A DNA stretch of 64,000 nucleotides from Fodinibacter sp963707895 (GTDB lineage Bacteria > Actinomycetota > Actinomycetes > Actinomycetales > Dermatophilaceae): contig CAVPRS010000011.1 in NCBI GenBank assembly GCA_963707895.1, positions 434,001-498,000 of the forward strand, in the 5' to 3' direction. Below are positions 50,217-58,372 of the stretch, piece by piece (positions within the stretch are counted from its first letter, which is position 1; each line of letters starts with the position of its first letter). Below the pieces are notes generated by a model. That model had not been told where the DNA came from. It saw only the letters and a list, made by a program, of their open reading frames with translations, and did no database searches. The position numbers and the translations under genes are program-made.

Positions 50217-50235
50217 TGCACAATTCTATTGTGCA
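50217..50235. promoter_or_regulatory. OhrR operator
   Basis: TGCACAAT (50217-50224), spacer TCT, ATTGTGCA (50228-50235): a perfect palindrome 16 bases before the ohr start and 25 bases from the ohrR start. The sequence resembles the TACAAnT-type sites of OhrR; AT-rich in an otherwise GC-rich region. Confidence 0.85.
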
Positions 50236-50251
50236 CAATATGGTTGTGGAC

Positions 50252-50668
50252 ATGAACACTCTCTACACCGCCACAGCCGTCGCGACCGGGGACGGCCGCA
50301 ACGGCCATGTCCAGACCTTCGACGGCACCATCGACGCCCCCGTCCGCACCCCCAAGGAGCTGGGCGGCGAGGGTGGCGCCACCAACCCCGAGCAGCTGTT
50401 CGCCGCGGGCTACGCCGCCTGCTTCCACTCGGCCCTGAAGCTCGTCGCGGGCGCGATGAAGGTCGACACCACCGACTCCGAGGTCGTCGCCGACGTCTCG
50501 CTGGGCCGCGACGAGGCCGGCGCGTTCGGCCTGGCCGTCCGGCTCGAGGTCGCCCTGCCGGCCGTCAGCCGCGAGGTGGCCCAGCAGGTCATCGAGCAGG
50601 CCCACCAGGTCTGCCCCTACTCCAACGCGACGCGCGGAAACGTCGAGGTCACCCTCGAGGTCGCCTGA
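50252..50668 (+). CDS. ohr: organic hydroperoxide resistance protein
   Basis: 138 residues from ATG 50252; ATG 50240 is in frame and adds four residues. The two redox cysteines are in AACFHSALKLVAG and HQVCPYSNATRGN, the Ohr pair. It reduces organic hydroperoxides with lipoyl or thiol donors. OhrR controls it through the operator just upstream. Confidence 0.95.
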   Translation: MNTLYTATAVATGDGRNGHVQTFDGTIDAPVRTPKELGGEGGATNPEQLFAAGYAACFHSALKLVAGAMKVDTTDSEVVADVSLGRDEAGAFGLAVRLEVALPAVSREVAQQVIEQAHQVCPYSNATRGNVEVTLEVA

Positions 50669-50694
50669 CCCGACCTGACCCGACCCACCCTGCC

Positions 50695-50729
50695 CGAGCG
50701 GCCGGCCCGTGACCCGGACCGGCCGCTCG
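50695..50729 (+). terminator. terminator hairpin after ohr
   Basis: CGAGCGGCCGG (50695-50705) pairs with CCGGCCGCTCG (50719-50729), loop of 13 bases, 26 bases after the ohr stop. Confidence 0.75.
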
Positions 50730-50746
50730 CTGCTGCACGCCAAGCA

Positions 50747-50775
50747 TTGACATCCCCGTTGGCACTCGGCATCAT
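50747..50775 (+). promoter_or_regulatory. promoter of the sugar-import operon
   Basis: TTGACA at 50747-50752 is a consensus -35 box; 17 bases later CATCAT at 50770-50775 is a weak -10. A start near 50782 would fall at the DUF2291 ATG, so the mRNA may be leaderless. The operator-like site follows at 50789. Confidence 0.55.
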
Positions 50776-50781
50776 CGACGT

Positions 50782-51486
50782 ATGTTCGTTCAATGGCGAA
50801 TGGCTATTCAACCACACCGTTGGAAGCGCGCCGGAGTCTCCCTCGTCGCTGTCGCGACCGTCGCGACCGCACTGGCGGCCTGCTCCCACGTCCCGGGTGT
50901 CTACACCTACGTCCCGGCCGGTGAGGCGGCGGCATCCGGAGGTGCAGGAGGCGCGTCGTTCGACGCGAAGGCCTACGCCGAGAAGAACTGGACCGAGAAG
51001 GTCCTCCCGGCTGTCCAGCAGGACGCCATCGACGCCACGACGCTCCTGCCCGCCTTGGCGGCCGACCAGGCCGCGGCGAGCAAGCAGTACGGCTACCAGG
51101 CCGGCACTGGCAGCCCGTACGCGTTCCTGACCCGCGGTAGCGGAACCGTGACCAAGGTCGACGACGAGTCCCCGAGCCACCCGATCACGATCAAGCTCGA
51201 CGGAGCGACCGGCAAGGACGACACGGTCCAGGTCGTCACCGGGCCCGTCATCGCCGGGACCGCACTGCGGGACGGGGTCAAGTTCATCCATTTCAGCGAC
51301 TTCACGAACCAGCTCGACTACGCCGATGTCGCCACCGAGCTGAACAACAAGGTCAAGAGCGAGGTCCTGGCCGGCGTCGACGCCAAGAGCCTCGTCGGGA
51401 AGAAGGTCGACTTCGCGGGGGCGTTCTCCCTCGTCGCACCCGGCTCGGTCCTCATCGTCCCGACCCACCTCGAGCCGGCGTCGTGA
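50782..51486 (+). CDS. DUF2291 lipoprotein, first gene of the sugar-import operon
   Basis: 234 residues from ATG 50782; ATG 50800 (MAIQPHRWKRAGVS) is the alternative, and the operator-like site overlaps codons 3-10 of the long form. A basic n-region, hydrophobic core VSLVAVATVATALAAC and lipobox make it a lipoprotein. DUF2291 genes accompany ribose-type importers, function unknown, maybe a periplasm-side accessory. The stop overlaps the ATPase start (GTGA). Confidence 0.85.
   Translation: MFVQWRMAIQPHRWKRAGVSLVAVATVATALAACSHVPGVYTYVPAGEAAASGGAGGASFDAKAYAEKNWTEKVLPAVQQDAIDATTLLPALAADQAAASKQYGYQAGTGSPYAFLTRGSGTVTKVDDESPSHPITIKLDGATGKDDTVQVVTGPVIAGTALRDGVKFIHFSDFTNQLDYADVATELNNKVKSEVLAGVDAKSLVGKKVDFAGAFSLVAPGSVLIVPTHLEPAS
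50789..50810 (+). promoter_or_regulatory. SorC-type operator of the import operon
   Basis: TTCAATGGCGAATGG followed by CTATTCA, located just after the presumed transcription start of the DUF2291-ABC operon and overlapping its first codons. It shares ATGGCGAAT with the site upstream of sorC and TTCA-N4-CGAATGG-N-TATTC with the kinase site. Confidence 0.6.
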
Positions 51487-53123
51487 GCAGTCCTGCCTCC
51501 GGCGGGGTCCCGTCGGACAGCGAAGACATCCGGCCCTTCGGCAATCGTGACGACCCGGTCAACGACGAGGTGGTCCTGCGCGCCGTCGACGTGACCAAGG
51601 CGTACGGGGGAGTCCAGGCGCTCAAGGGCGTGAGCTTCGAGGCCTTCCGGGGTCGCGTGAACGTGCTCGTCGGCGAGAACGGGGCCGGAAAGTCGACGCT
51701 GATGAAGATCCTCTCCGGGGCGGAGCAGCCGAGCTCGGGGTCGATCCTGCTCGACGGGGAACCGGTGTCGATCGACAGTCCACGGGACGCGAGTGCCCTC
51801 GGGATCGGGATCATCCACCAGGAGCTGAGCCTGTTCCCGAACATGTCGATCGCCGAGAACCTGTTCGCGGGGCGCGAGCTGCGCAGAGGCCGACGCTTCG
51901 TGGACCACCCTGCGCAGCGCGCCCGGACCGCGGAGGTCCTGGCCCGCCTGGGCCAGGAGCTGGACCCCGACGGGATGGTGGGGGACCTCCCGATCGGCAA
52001 GCAGCAGCTCGTCGAGATCGCCCGGGTGCTGCTGGAGGACGTGCGGATCCTCATCATGGACGAGCCGACCTCGGCGCTGTCCAACCACGAGGTCGACGTC
52101 CTGTTCGGGGTGATGCAGGACCTGCGGCGCGACGACGTCACGATCATCTACATCTCGCACAAGCTCGACGAGTTCCGCCGGATCGGCGACTACGTGACGG
52201 TCCTGCGTGACGGCTCGGTGGTCGCTCACGAGCACATGTCCGGGACGGACACCGGCTGGATCGTCCGGCAGATGGTCGGACGTGATCCGGACTCGCTCTT
52301 CGCCAGGACGCCCGGTGAGATCGGCGAGGTCCTGCTCGAGGTCACCGGGGTCACGGTTCCCGGCCCGGTGCGGCCCCTGGTCGACGGTGTCTCGCTGTCG
52401 GTCCACGCCGGCGAGGTCGTCGGGATCTACGGGCTCATGGGCGCCGGGCGCACCGAGCTGTTCGAGGCACTGATGGGTAGCCGGGCCTCGACCGGGGAGG
52501 TCAAGGTGCGCGGGAAGCTCGTCAAGGGGGATGCCGTCAGGGCCCGCCAGCTCGCGGGCCTGGCGCTCGTGCCGGAGGACCGGCAGCGCGACGGGCTCGT
52601 CCAGACGATGAGCGTGGGCGACAACGTGCTGCTCTCGACGATCGGCAAGCTGACCCGCCGCGGCCTGCTGCCCCAGAGCCTCGAACGCACGGTGGCGGGG
52701 GACAAGGTGCGTGACCTCTCCATCAAGATCCCCGGGCTGACGGCGCCGGTCACCTCCCTGAGCGGCGGCAACCAGCAGAAGGTCGTCCTGGCGCGTGCGC
52801 TGCTCACCGAACCCGTGGTGCTCCTGCTCGACGAGCCGACCCGGGGGGTCGACGTCGGCGCCAAGAGCCAGATCGCCGAGATCATGAGCGACCTCGCGGC
52901 GTCCGGCTACGGGGTGCTCTTCGTCTCCTCCGAGCTCGCTGAGGTCATGTCCATGGCCGACCGCGTCCTGGTCATGGCTCGCGGGCACGTCACCGCGGAG
53001 CTCTCGGGCGACTCCCTCACCGAGGAGGCCCTTGTCGCCGCCTCGGCATCCGATCGAGTGCTGGCGGCGGTCGCCGCGGCGTCCGACGAGCCACACCAAC
53101 CCGCCCCGGAGGTCTCCGCATGA
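51483..53123 (+). CDS. sugar ABC transporter ATPase with two nucleotide-binding domains (RbsA type)
   Basis: 546 residues from GTG 51483. Domain 1 has Walker A GENGAGKST (64-72), signature IGKQQLVEIARVL and Walker B LIMDEPTSAL; domain 2 has the degenerate Walker A GLMGAGRTE, LSGGNQQKVVLARAL and LLLDEPTRGVDVG, as is usual in this family. It powers import of a pentose or related sugar with the permease and binding protein encoded next. It overlaps the permease start. Confidence 0.95.
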   Translation: MSSPASGGVPSDSEDIRPFGNRDDPVNDEVVLRAVDVTKAYGGVQALKGVSFEAFRGRVNVLVGENGAGKSTLMKILSGAEQPSSGSILLDGEPVSIDSPRDASALGIGIIHQELSLFPNMSIAENLFAGRELRRGRRFVDHPAQRARTAEVLARLGQELDPDGMVGDLPIGKQQLVEIARVLLEDVRILIMDEPTSALSNHEVDVLFGVMQDLRRDDVTIIYISHKLDEFRRIGDYVTVLRDGSVVAHEHMSGTDTGWIVRQMVGRDPDSLFARTPGEIGEVLLEVTGVTVPGPVRPLVDGVSLSVHAGEVVGIYGLMGAGRTELFEALMGSRASTGEVKVRGKLVKGDAVRARQLAGLALVPEDRQRDGLVQTMSVGDNVLLSTIGKLTRRGLLPQSLERTVAGDKVRDLSIKIPGLTAPVTSLSGGNQQKVVLARALLTEPVVLLLDEPTRGVDVGAKSQIAEIMSDLAASGYGVLFVSSELAEVMSMADRVLVMARGHVTAELSGDSLTEEALVAASASDRVLAAVAAASDEPHQPAPEVSA

Positions 53124-54211
53124 GCAACACCGACGTCGCCGCACCGCCCTCGACCCACCAGCCTGCGGCCGGGCCGGCGGGTTCGTCGCGTGGTGCAGCA
53201 CTGGCGCGCGCCGGCCTGCTGCTGCTCCGCGGGCGCACCCTGGTCGTCCTGGTCCTGCTGATCATCCTCTTCGGCACCATCTCGCAGGACTACCTGACCT
53301 CGAGCAACCTGATCGTGATGACCAAGCACGTGGCCATCAACGCGATCCTCGCCATCGGCGTCACCTTCGTCATCCTCACGGGCGGTATCGACCTCTCGGT
53401 CGGCTCGATCGCGGGGTTGTCGAGCATGGTCGTCGGAGGGCTGCTGTTCTCCGGCCTCACCCTGCCCGGCGGCGGGGTGCTGTACCTGTCCGTCATCGCC
53501 GTGGTCGTCGTGGGCATCCTGGTCGGCTGCTTCGTCGGCTCGGTGAACGGCATCCTCATCACGAAGTTCAGGGTGCCGCCCTTCATCGCAACCCTCGGCA
53601 TGCTCTACGTCGCCCGTGGCGCTGCCCAGCTGCTCAGCAACGGGGGCACCTTCCCGGACCTTGCCGGGAGCCCGGCCCACGGCAACGAGGGCTTCCACGT
53701 CATCGGCGTCGACAAGTGGCTGGGCATCCCGGTCGCGGTCTGGATCATGGTCGCGGTGGCGGCCGTGGCCGTCCTGGTCACCACCAAGACCCCCTTCGGA
53801 CGCCGCGTCTATGCCGTCGGTGGCAACGACCGCGCCGCGGTCCTGGCGGGAATCCGGGTCTCCCGGATCACGATCGCCGTCTACGTCATCAGCGGGGCCT
53901 GTGCTGCGCTCGCCGGCATGTTGCTGACCTCCGAGCTCGGAGCGGCCTACCCGGACACCGCGACGACATACGAGCTCAACGCGATCGCGGCGGCCGTCCT
54001 CGGTGGCACGGCCCTCAGCGGTGGCCGCGGAACCATCGTCGGAACCGTCATGGGCGCCTTCGTCATCGGCTTCCTGGCGGACGGGCTGGTGCTCGTCGGG
54101 GTCTCGACCTTCTGGCAGTCGGTGGTCAAGGGCGCAGTGATCGTCCTCGCGATCGTCATGGAGCAGGCCCAGCAGCGACTCCAGTCGAGCCTGACGGCGA
54201 GGGCCGCGTGA
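53120..54211 (+). CDS. sugar ABC transporter permease (RbsC type)
   Basis: 363 residues from ATG 53120, overlapping the ATPase stop. About nine helices after a ~35-residue disordered start; signatures ILAIGVTFVILTGGIDLSVG, GMLYVARGAAQLLSNGG and VYAVGGNDRAAVLAGIRVSR. It works with the ATPase and the binding protein encoded at 54335. Its last 150 residues are closely related to the partial permease at 1-510. Confidence 0.94.
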   Translation: MSNTDVAAPPSTHQPAAGPAGSSRGAALARAGLLLLRGRTLVVLVLLIILFGTISQDYLTSSNLIVMTKHVAINAILAIGVTFVILTGGIDLSVGSIAGLSSMVVGGLLFSGLTLPGGGVLYLSVIAVVVVGILVGCFVGSVNGILITKFRVPPFIATLGMLYVARGAAQLLSNGGTFPDLAGSPAHGNEGFHVIGVDKWLGIPVAVWIMVAVAAVAVLVTTKTPFGRRVYAVGGNDRAAVLAGIRVSRITIAVYVISGACAALAGMLLTSELGAAYPDTATTYELNAIAAAVLGGTALSGGRGTIVGTVMGAFVIGFLADGLVLVGVSTFWQSVVKGAVIVLAIVMEQAQQRLQSSLTARAA

Positions 54212-54334
54212 ACGCGCGCACCTCGACACGAGGGGGATGCCAGAGCGGAGGGCCTCACCTGCGCAGCTAGACGTCTTCGCCCCAGCATTGCTCTCCTGCA
54301 ACGAATCCATCTGCACATCCACGAAAGGACACCC

Positions 54335-55339
54335 ATGTTCCGTCACACCTCCCGCCTCAGCCGGGTCATCGTGCCGATCGCCGCGGCAGCGCTCGCCCTC
54401 GGCACCGCAGCCTGCGGTTCCGGCTCGGACAGCTCGTCCAGCGGCAGCTCCTCCGCGTCGGCCTCGGCGTCGGGCTCCAAGCTGGTCGTGATCATCACAC
54501 CGTCGCCGGACAACGTCTTCTTCAAGGCCGAGCAGGTGGCCGCCGAGGCCAAGGCCAAGGAGCTCGGCTACGAGACGCTGGTCATCAGCCACGACGACGA
54601 CCCGACCAAGCAGAGCCAGGCGTTCGACACCGCCATCTCGCGCAAAGCCGCAGCCATCATCCTGGACAACGCCGGTGCCGACGTGACCGTCACGGCCGTG
54701 CAGAAGGCCAAGGATGCCGGGATCCCGTCCTTCCTCATCGACCGCGAGATCAACAAGACCGGTGTCGCCGTGGCGCAGATCGTCTCGAACAACGCCCAGG
54801 GCGCATCCCTCGGCGGGCAGGAGTTCGCCAAGCAGATGGACAACACCGGCGAGTACGCCGAGCTCACCGGCAAGGAGACCGACACCAACGCCGGGGTGCG
54901 CTCGAAGGGCTACCACGACATCCTCGACCAGATCCCGGCCATGAAGATGGTGGCCCAGCAGACCGCGAACTGGGACCAGGCCGAGGCGCTCGCCAAGACC
55001 CAGACCATCCTCCAGGCGCACCCGAACATCAAGGGGATCATCGCCGGCAACGACACCATGGCCCTGGGCGCCCAGGCGGCGCTCGAGGCGGCCGGCAAGA
55101 AGGACGTCGTGGTGGTCGGCTTCGACGGCAGCCCCGATGTGGTCAGCTCGATCACGGCCGACAAGATCAAGGCGACCGTCCTCCAGCCGGCCAGCCAGAT
55201 CGCCGAGATGGCGGTCGAGCAGGCCGACGCGTTCATCAAGTCCGGCACGGCGTCGCAGCCCGAGAAGCAGTCGGTGGACTGCGTGCTCGTCACCAAGGAG
55301 AACGCGAGCAAGGTGACCGACTTCGCCGTCACCGGCTGA
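54335..55339 (+). CDS. sugar-binding lipoprotein (RbsB type)
   Basis: 334 residues from ATG 54335 (GAAAGGA upstream). Lipoprotein signal with lipobox LGTAAC, a Ser/Ala linker, then a periplasmic-binding protein: KLVVIITPSPDNVFFKAEQV, ISHDDDPTKQSQAFDTAIS, IPSFLIDREINKTGVA, GIIAGNDTMALGAQAAL. This is the ribose/galactose-type Peripla_BP_4 family. The operon context suggests the substrate of the linked pathway, D-apiose or a similar branched or linear pentose. Confidence 0.93.
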   Translation: MFRHTSRLSRVIVPIAAAALALGTAACGSGSDSSSSGSSSASASASGSKLVVIITPSPDNVFFKAEQVAAEAKAKELGYETLVISHDDDPTKQSQAFDTAISRKAAAIILDNAGADVTVTAVQKAKDAGIPSFLIDREINKTGVAVAQIVSNNAQGASLGGQEFAKQMDNTGEYAELTGKETDTNAGVRSKGYHDILDQIPAMKMVAQQTANWDQAEALAKTQTILQAHPNIKGIIAGNDTMALGAQAALEAAGKKDVVVVGFDGSPDVVSSITADKIKATVLQPASQIAEMAVEQADAFIKSGTASQPEKQSVDCVLVTKENASKVTDFAVTG

Positions 55340-55353
55340 GTCCAGGCACCACG

Positions 55354-55389
55354 AGCGGGGGTGGACGGCTTCGGCCGACCACCCCCGCT
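55354..55389 (+). terminator. terminator between the import and catabolic operons
   Basis: AGCGGGGGTGG (55354-55364) pairs with CCACCCCCGCT (55379-55389), loop 14 bases, followed by TTTC; 15 bases after the binding-protein stop. The two operons converge here. Confidence 0.85.
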
Positions 55390-55506
55390 TTCGCGTGCCC
55401 AGCCCTGTCCGCTGCGGCGTCAGGGCATGAAGCAGGGCCGGTGCCCGACCCTCAATCCGGACACCGACCCGACTTCCATCCGCGACGTCGACCCGTCGCC
55501 CGTTGC

Positions 55507-56466
55507 TCAGCGCGCGCTCAGGACCTCCTTGGCCGCCGCGGCGATCCCCGTGGCGCTGATGCCGAAGTGGTCCATCAGCCACTCGACGGACCCGGTGGGC
55601 GCGAAGGTGTCAGGCACCCCGACGAAGCGCATGGGGGTCGGGTGCCGCGTCGCGAGGTGCTCCGCGACGGCGCCGCCCAGGCCCGACGTCAGGGCCTCCT
55701 CGACCGTGACGATGCCGCCGGTCTCCCGCGCGGCGGCCAGCAGGGCCTCCCCGTCGAGCGGCTTGATCGTGGGCATCGCGAGGACCCGCGCCGAGACGCC
55801 GTCGGCCTCCAGCGCGGCTGCCGCCTCGAGGCCGCGGCTGACGGTCGTCCCGGTCGCGACGATGGTGACGTCGCTCCCGGAGCGGAGCTCGACGGCCCGG
55901 CCGGGCTGGAACTGGTACCCCTCGGGCATCACGTCGGGCACCCCCATCCGGCTGACCCGGATGAAGACCGGTCGCCCTGCGGAGGCCGCCCACCGGATCG
56001 CCTGTGCGGTCTCGACGCGGTCCGTCGGGACGATGACCGTGAGGCCCGGGATAGTGCGCAGCCAGGCCAGGTCCTCGATCGAGTGGTGGGTCGGGCCGAG
56101 CTCGCCGTAGGCCATGCCGGGGGACTGCCCGACCAGCACCAGGTGATGCTGGGAGTAGGCGGCATCGACCTTGATCTGCTCCATCGCGCGCGCCGTCAGG
56201 AAGCACGCGGCGGCCGACACGAACGGCACCTTGCCGCCGTTGGCCAGTCCCGCGCCCACGCCGACCATGTCCTGCTCGGCGATGCCGACGTTCACGAGGC
56301 GGTCGGGGAAGCGTTCCTGGAACGGGCCCAGCTTGCTCGAGCCGACCGAGTCGTTGACGACCGCGACGATGCGGCTGTCGACCTCGGCCAGCTCGATGAG
56401 GGTGGCGACCCAGGCGTCCCGGCAGTCGTGGAGCGTCGGGGCGGGCGGTGCGCTGACAGCGGTCAT
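55507..56466 (-). CDS. transketolase C-terminal subunit (AptB-like)
   Basis: 319 residues from ATG 56466, overlapping the partner gene stop (ATGA). Pyrimidine-binding and C-terminal domains: LVNVGIAEQDMVGVGAGLANGG with the catalytic Glu, GELGPTHHSIEDLAWLR and VFIRVSRMGVPDVMPEG. Half a transketolase, working with the subunit encoded at 56463-57383. In the D-apiose pathway AptA/AptB transfer a two-carbon or glycolaldehyde-like unit from apulose 4-phosphate to GAP; the substrate assignment here is inferred from the gene set. Confidence 0.88.
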   Translation of the reverse strand: MTAVSAPPAPTLHDCRDAWVATLIELAEVDSRIVAVVNDSVGSSKLGPFQERFPDRLVNVGIAEQDMVGVGAGLANGGKVPFVSAAACFLTARAMEQIKVDAAYSQHHLVLVGQSPGMAYGELGPTHHSIEDLAWLRTIPGLTVIVPTDRVETAQAIRWAASAGRPVFIRVSRMGVPDVMPEGYQFQPGRAVELRSGSDVTIVATGTTVSRGLEAAAALEADGVSARVLAMPTIKPLDGEALLAAARETGGIVTVEEALTSGLGGAVAEHLATRHPTPMRFVGVPDTFAPTGSVEWLMDHFGISATGIAAAAKEVLSAR

Positions 56467-57383
56467 GAGGACGTCTCCAGCTCGGCGAGGGCCTGGGTCA
56501 TCTGCTCGGCCGAGGGGATCTTGTGGTGCCAGGCGACGTTGTCGGACATGAACGAGATGGGGTGGCCCTTCTTGGTGTGGGCGATCACCGCAGTCGGCTT
56601 GCCGGAGGCGGCCGGCACACCGGCGAACACGTCCAGGAGTGCACCGTGGTCGTGGCCGTCGACGTCGACGACCTCCATGCCGAAGGCTGCGAGCTTGTCG
56701 GCCAGCGGCTCGAGGTCGTTGGTCTCGTCGACCCGGGCGCCCTGCTGCAGCCGGTTGCGGTCGACGACGACGCACAGGTGGCTCAGGTGGTGGTTGCCGG
56801 CCGTCATCAGGGCCTCCCAGTTCGACCCCTCCTGCAGCTCGCCGTCACCGACGACCACGAAGGTGCGCCGGGCGGAGTCGTCGAGCTTCCCGGCGAAGGC
56901 GGTGCCGACGGCGATCGGAAGACCGTGACCCAGAGGGCCGGTGCTCGCCTCGATGGCCGCGACCTTGGTGCGTGCCGGGTGCCCGTTCAGCTGCGACTGG
57001 GGTCGCATGAACGTCGACAGCTCGTCGGGCGGCAGGAAGCCCGCGACCGCGAGGGTGCTGTACAGCGCGGCGGCGGCGTGCCCCTTGGACAGGATGAACC
57101 GGTCCCGCTCGGGGTCGCCGAGCTGGTCGGGCGAGATGTTCATCGCCTGCAGGTACAGGGTGACCAGGATGTCGATGACCGAGAACTCGCCGCCGATGTG
57201 GCCCAGCCCTGCCGCGCGGACCATCTCGATGTCGCGGCGGCGGACGAGCCGTGCGGCCTCGGCGAGGTGCGCCACGGCCTGCTCACGGGACGAGCCGTCC
57301 GGCACGCGGCCGAGGACCCGCAGCGTGTCGACGGGGACCGCCCCGGGGTCGACGTGCGGGACGAGGTCCTCGGTGGTGCTCAC
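56463..57383 (-). CDS. transketolase N-terminal subunit (AptA-like)
   Basis: 306 residues from GTG 57383, four bases overlapping the isomerase stop. TPP-domain marks are RAAGLGHIGGEFSVIDILVTL, LSKGHAAAALYSTL, ASTGPLGHGLPIAVG and the Mg site VVGDGELQEGSNWEAL. It pairs with the C-terminal subunit encoded next as a split transketolase. Substrate by context; the split form alone does not say which sugar phosphate. Confidence 0.9.
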   Translation of the reverse strand: MSTTEDLVPHVDPGAVPVDTLRVLGRVPDGSSREQAVAHLAEAARLVRRRDIEMVRAAGLGHIGGEFSVIDILVTLYLQAMNISPDQLGDPERDRFILSKGHAAAALYSTLAVAGFLPPDELSTFMRPQSQLNGHPARTKVAAIEASTGPLGHGLPIAVGTAFAGKLDDSARRTFVVVGDGELQEGSNWEALMTAGNHHLSHLCVVVDRNRLQQGARVDETNDLEPLADKLAAFGMEVVDVDGHDHGALLDVFAGVPAASGKPTAVIAHTKKGHPISFMSDNVAWHHKIPSAEQMTQALAELETSS

Positions 57384-58372
57384 GGCTCACTCCGCATGCA
57401 GGAGAACAGGACGTCCTGGACGAGCTTCTGTGCGCCGAGGGCGTCCTGGCGGGACTGCGCCTCGCGCAGGGCGTCGATGTCCAGCTCGTCGAGGGCGCGG
57501 TGCAGCGCCTTGAGGAAGCGGATCGACAGCCGCGCGGCCTCGACGGTGTCCTCGCGGAACGGGAACTGGTCGAGCTGCCACACGCCCTCCCAGTTGTTGA
57601 TCTTCAGCGTGTAGAAGAACTCGAAGACCTCGACGGGATGGACGGTGCCGACGACCATGTCGTCGTCCCAGCCGCGCAGGTTGTCGTTGACGTCCATGCC
57701 CCAGAGCAGGCCGTGGTCGATGAGCAGCTGTGCGGCAGCGGACGGTGACTCGCCGCCGTAGAGCGCGTGACCGAAGTCGAGGAGGACGCCGACGTTGTCG
57801 ACGCCCATGGCCTTGATGCCGAGCGCGGTCTTGGCGGCGGAGTCCCAGAACATCTTGTTGCGGGGCTCGCGCGGCTTGTACTCGATGACGATCTTGAGGT
57901 CGGGGTTCGCCAGCGCCAGCTCGCGCATCCCGGACACGGCCAGGTCCCACTGCTCCTTGTGGCTGACCTGGAACGGGTAGTCCCAGCCGTCCTGGCCGGG
58001 CCAGACCTTGAGGTACTGCGCGCCCAGGGCCCGCACGACGTCGGCCGCCTCGTTGAGGAAGGCGATCGCGTCGGCGCGCACACCGGCATCGGGGTTGGTG
58101 AAGGCCCCGTTGCGGTACTTGCGCATGTAGATCTCGGGAGTCACCCCGATGGCCTCGAGCCCGTTGTCCGCGAGGGCCTGCTTCACCTGCTCGACGGTGA
58201 CGCCGGCGGTGAAGGGGTACGGCACGTCCACGACGGACAGGTCGCCGACCTCACCCGCACGGGCGATCTGCTCGAGCGTGGACACCTCGGGCGCGTAGCC
58301 GTCGGTGGCGTACCGGTCGACGTATGAGGCGAAGTGCCACAGGCCGGCCCCGAAGGGCGGGTAGTCGGACAT
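57380..58372 (-). CDS. TIM-barrel sugar isomerase (D-apiose isomerase-like)
   Basis: 330 residues from ATG 58372, overlapping the kinase stop by one base (TGATG). Xylose isomerase-like fold with metal ligands in IVIEYKPREPRNKMFWD (Glu), VGVLLDFGHALYGGES and LLWGMDVNDNLRGWDDD, plus FHIDL-like turn. In the non-oxidative D-apiose pathway such a protein (ApsI) isomerises D-apiose to D-apulose. Similar proteins act on other aldoses, such as L-rhamnose or D-lyxose, so the name is tentative. Confidence 0.85.
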   Translation of the reverse strand: MSDYPPFGAGLWHFASYVDRYATDGYAPEVSTLEQIARAGEVGDLSVVDVPYPFTAGVTVEQVKQALADNGLEAIGVTPEIYMRKYRNGAFTNPDAGVRADAIAFLNEAADVVRALGAQYLKVWPGQDGWDYPFQVSHKEQWDLAVSGMRELALANPDLKIVIEYKPREPRNKMFWDSAAKTALGIKAMGVDNVGVLLDFGHALYGGESPSAAAQLLIDHGLLWGMDVNDNLRGWDDDMVVGTVHPVEVFEFFYTLKINNWEGVWQLDQFPFREDTVEAARLSIRFLKALHRALDELDIDALREAQSRQDALGAQKLVQDVLFSCMRSEP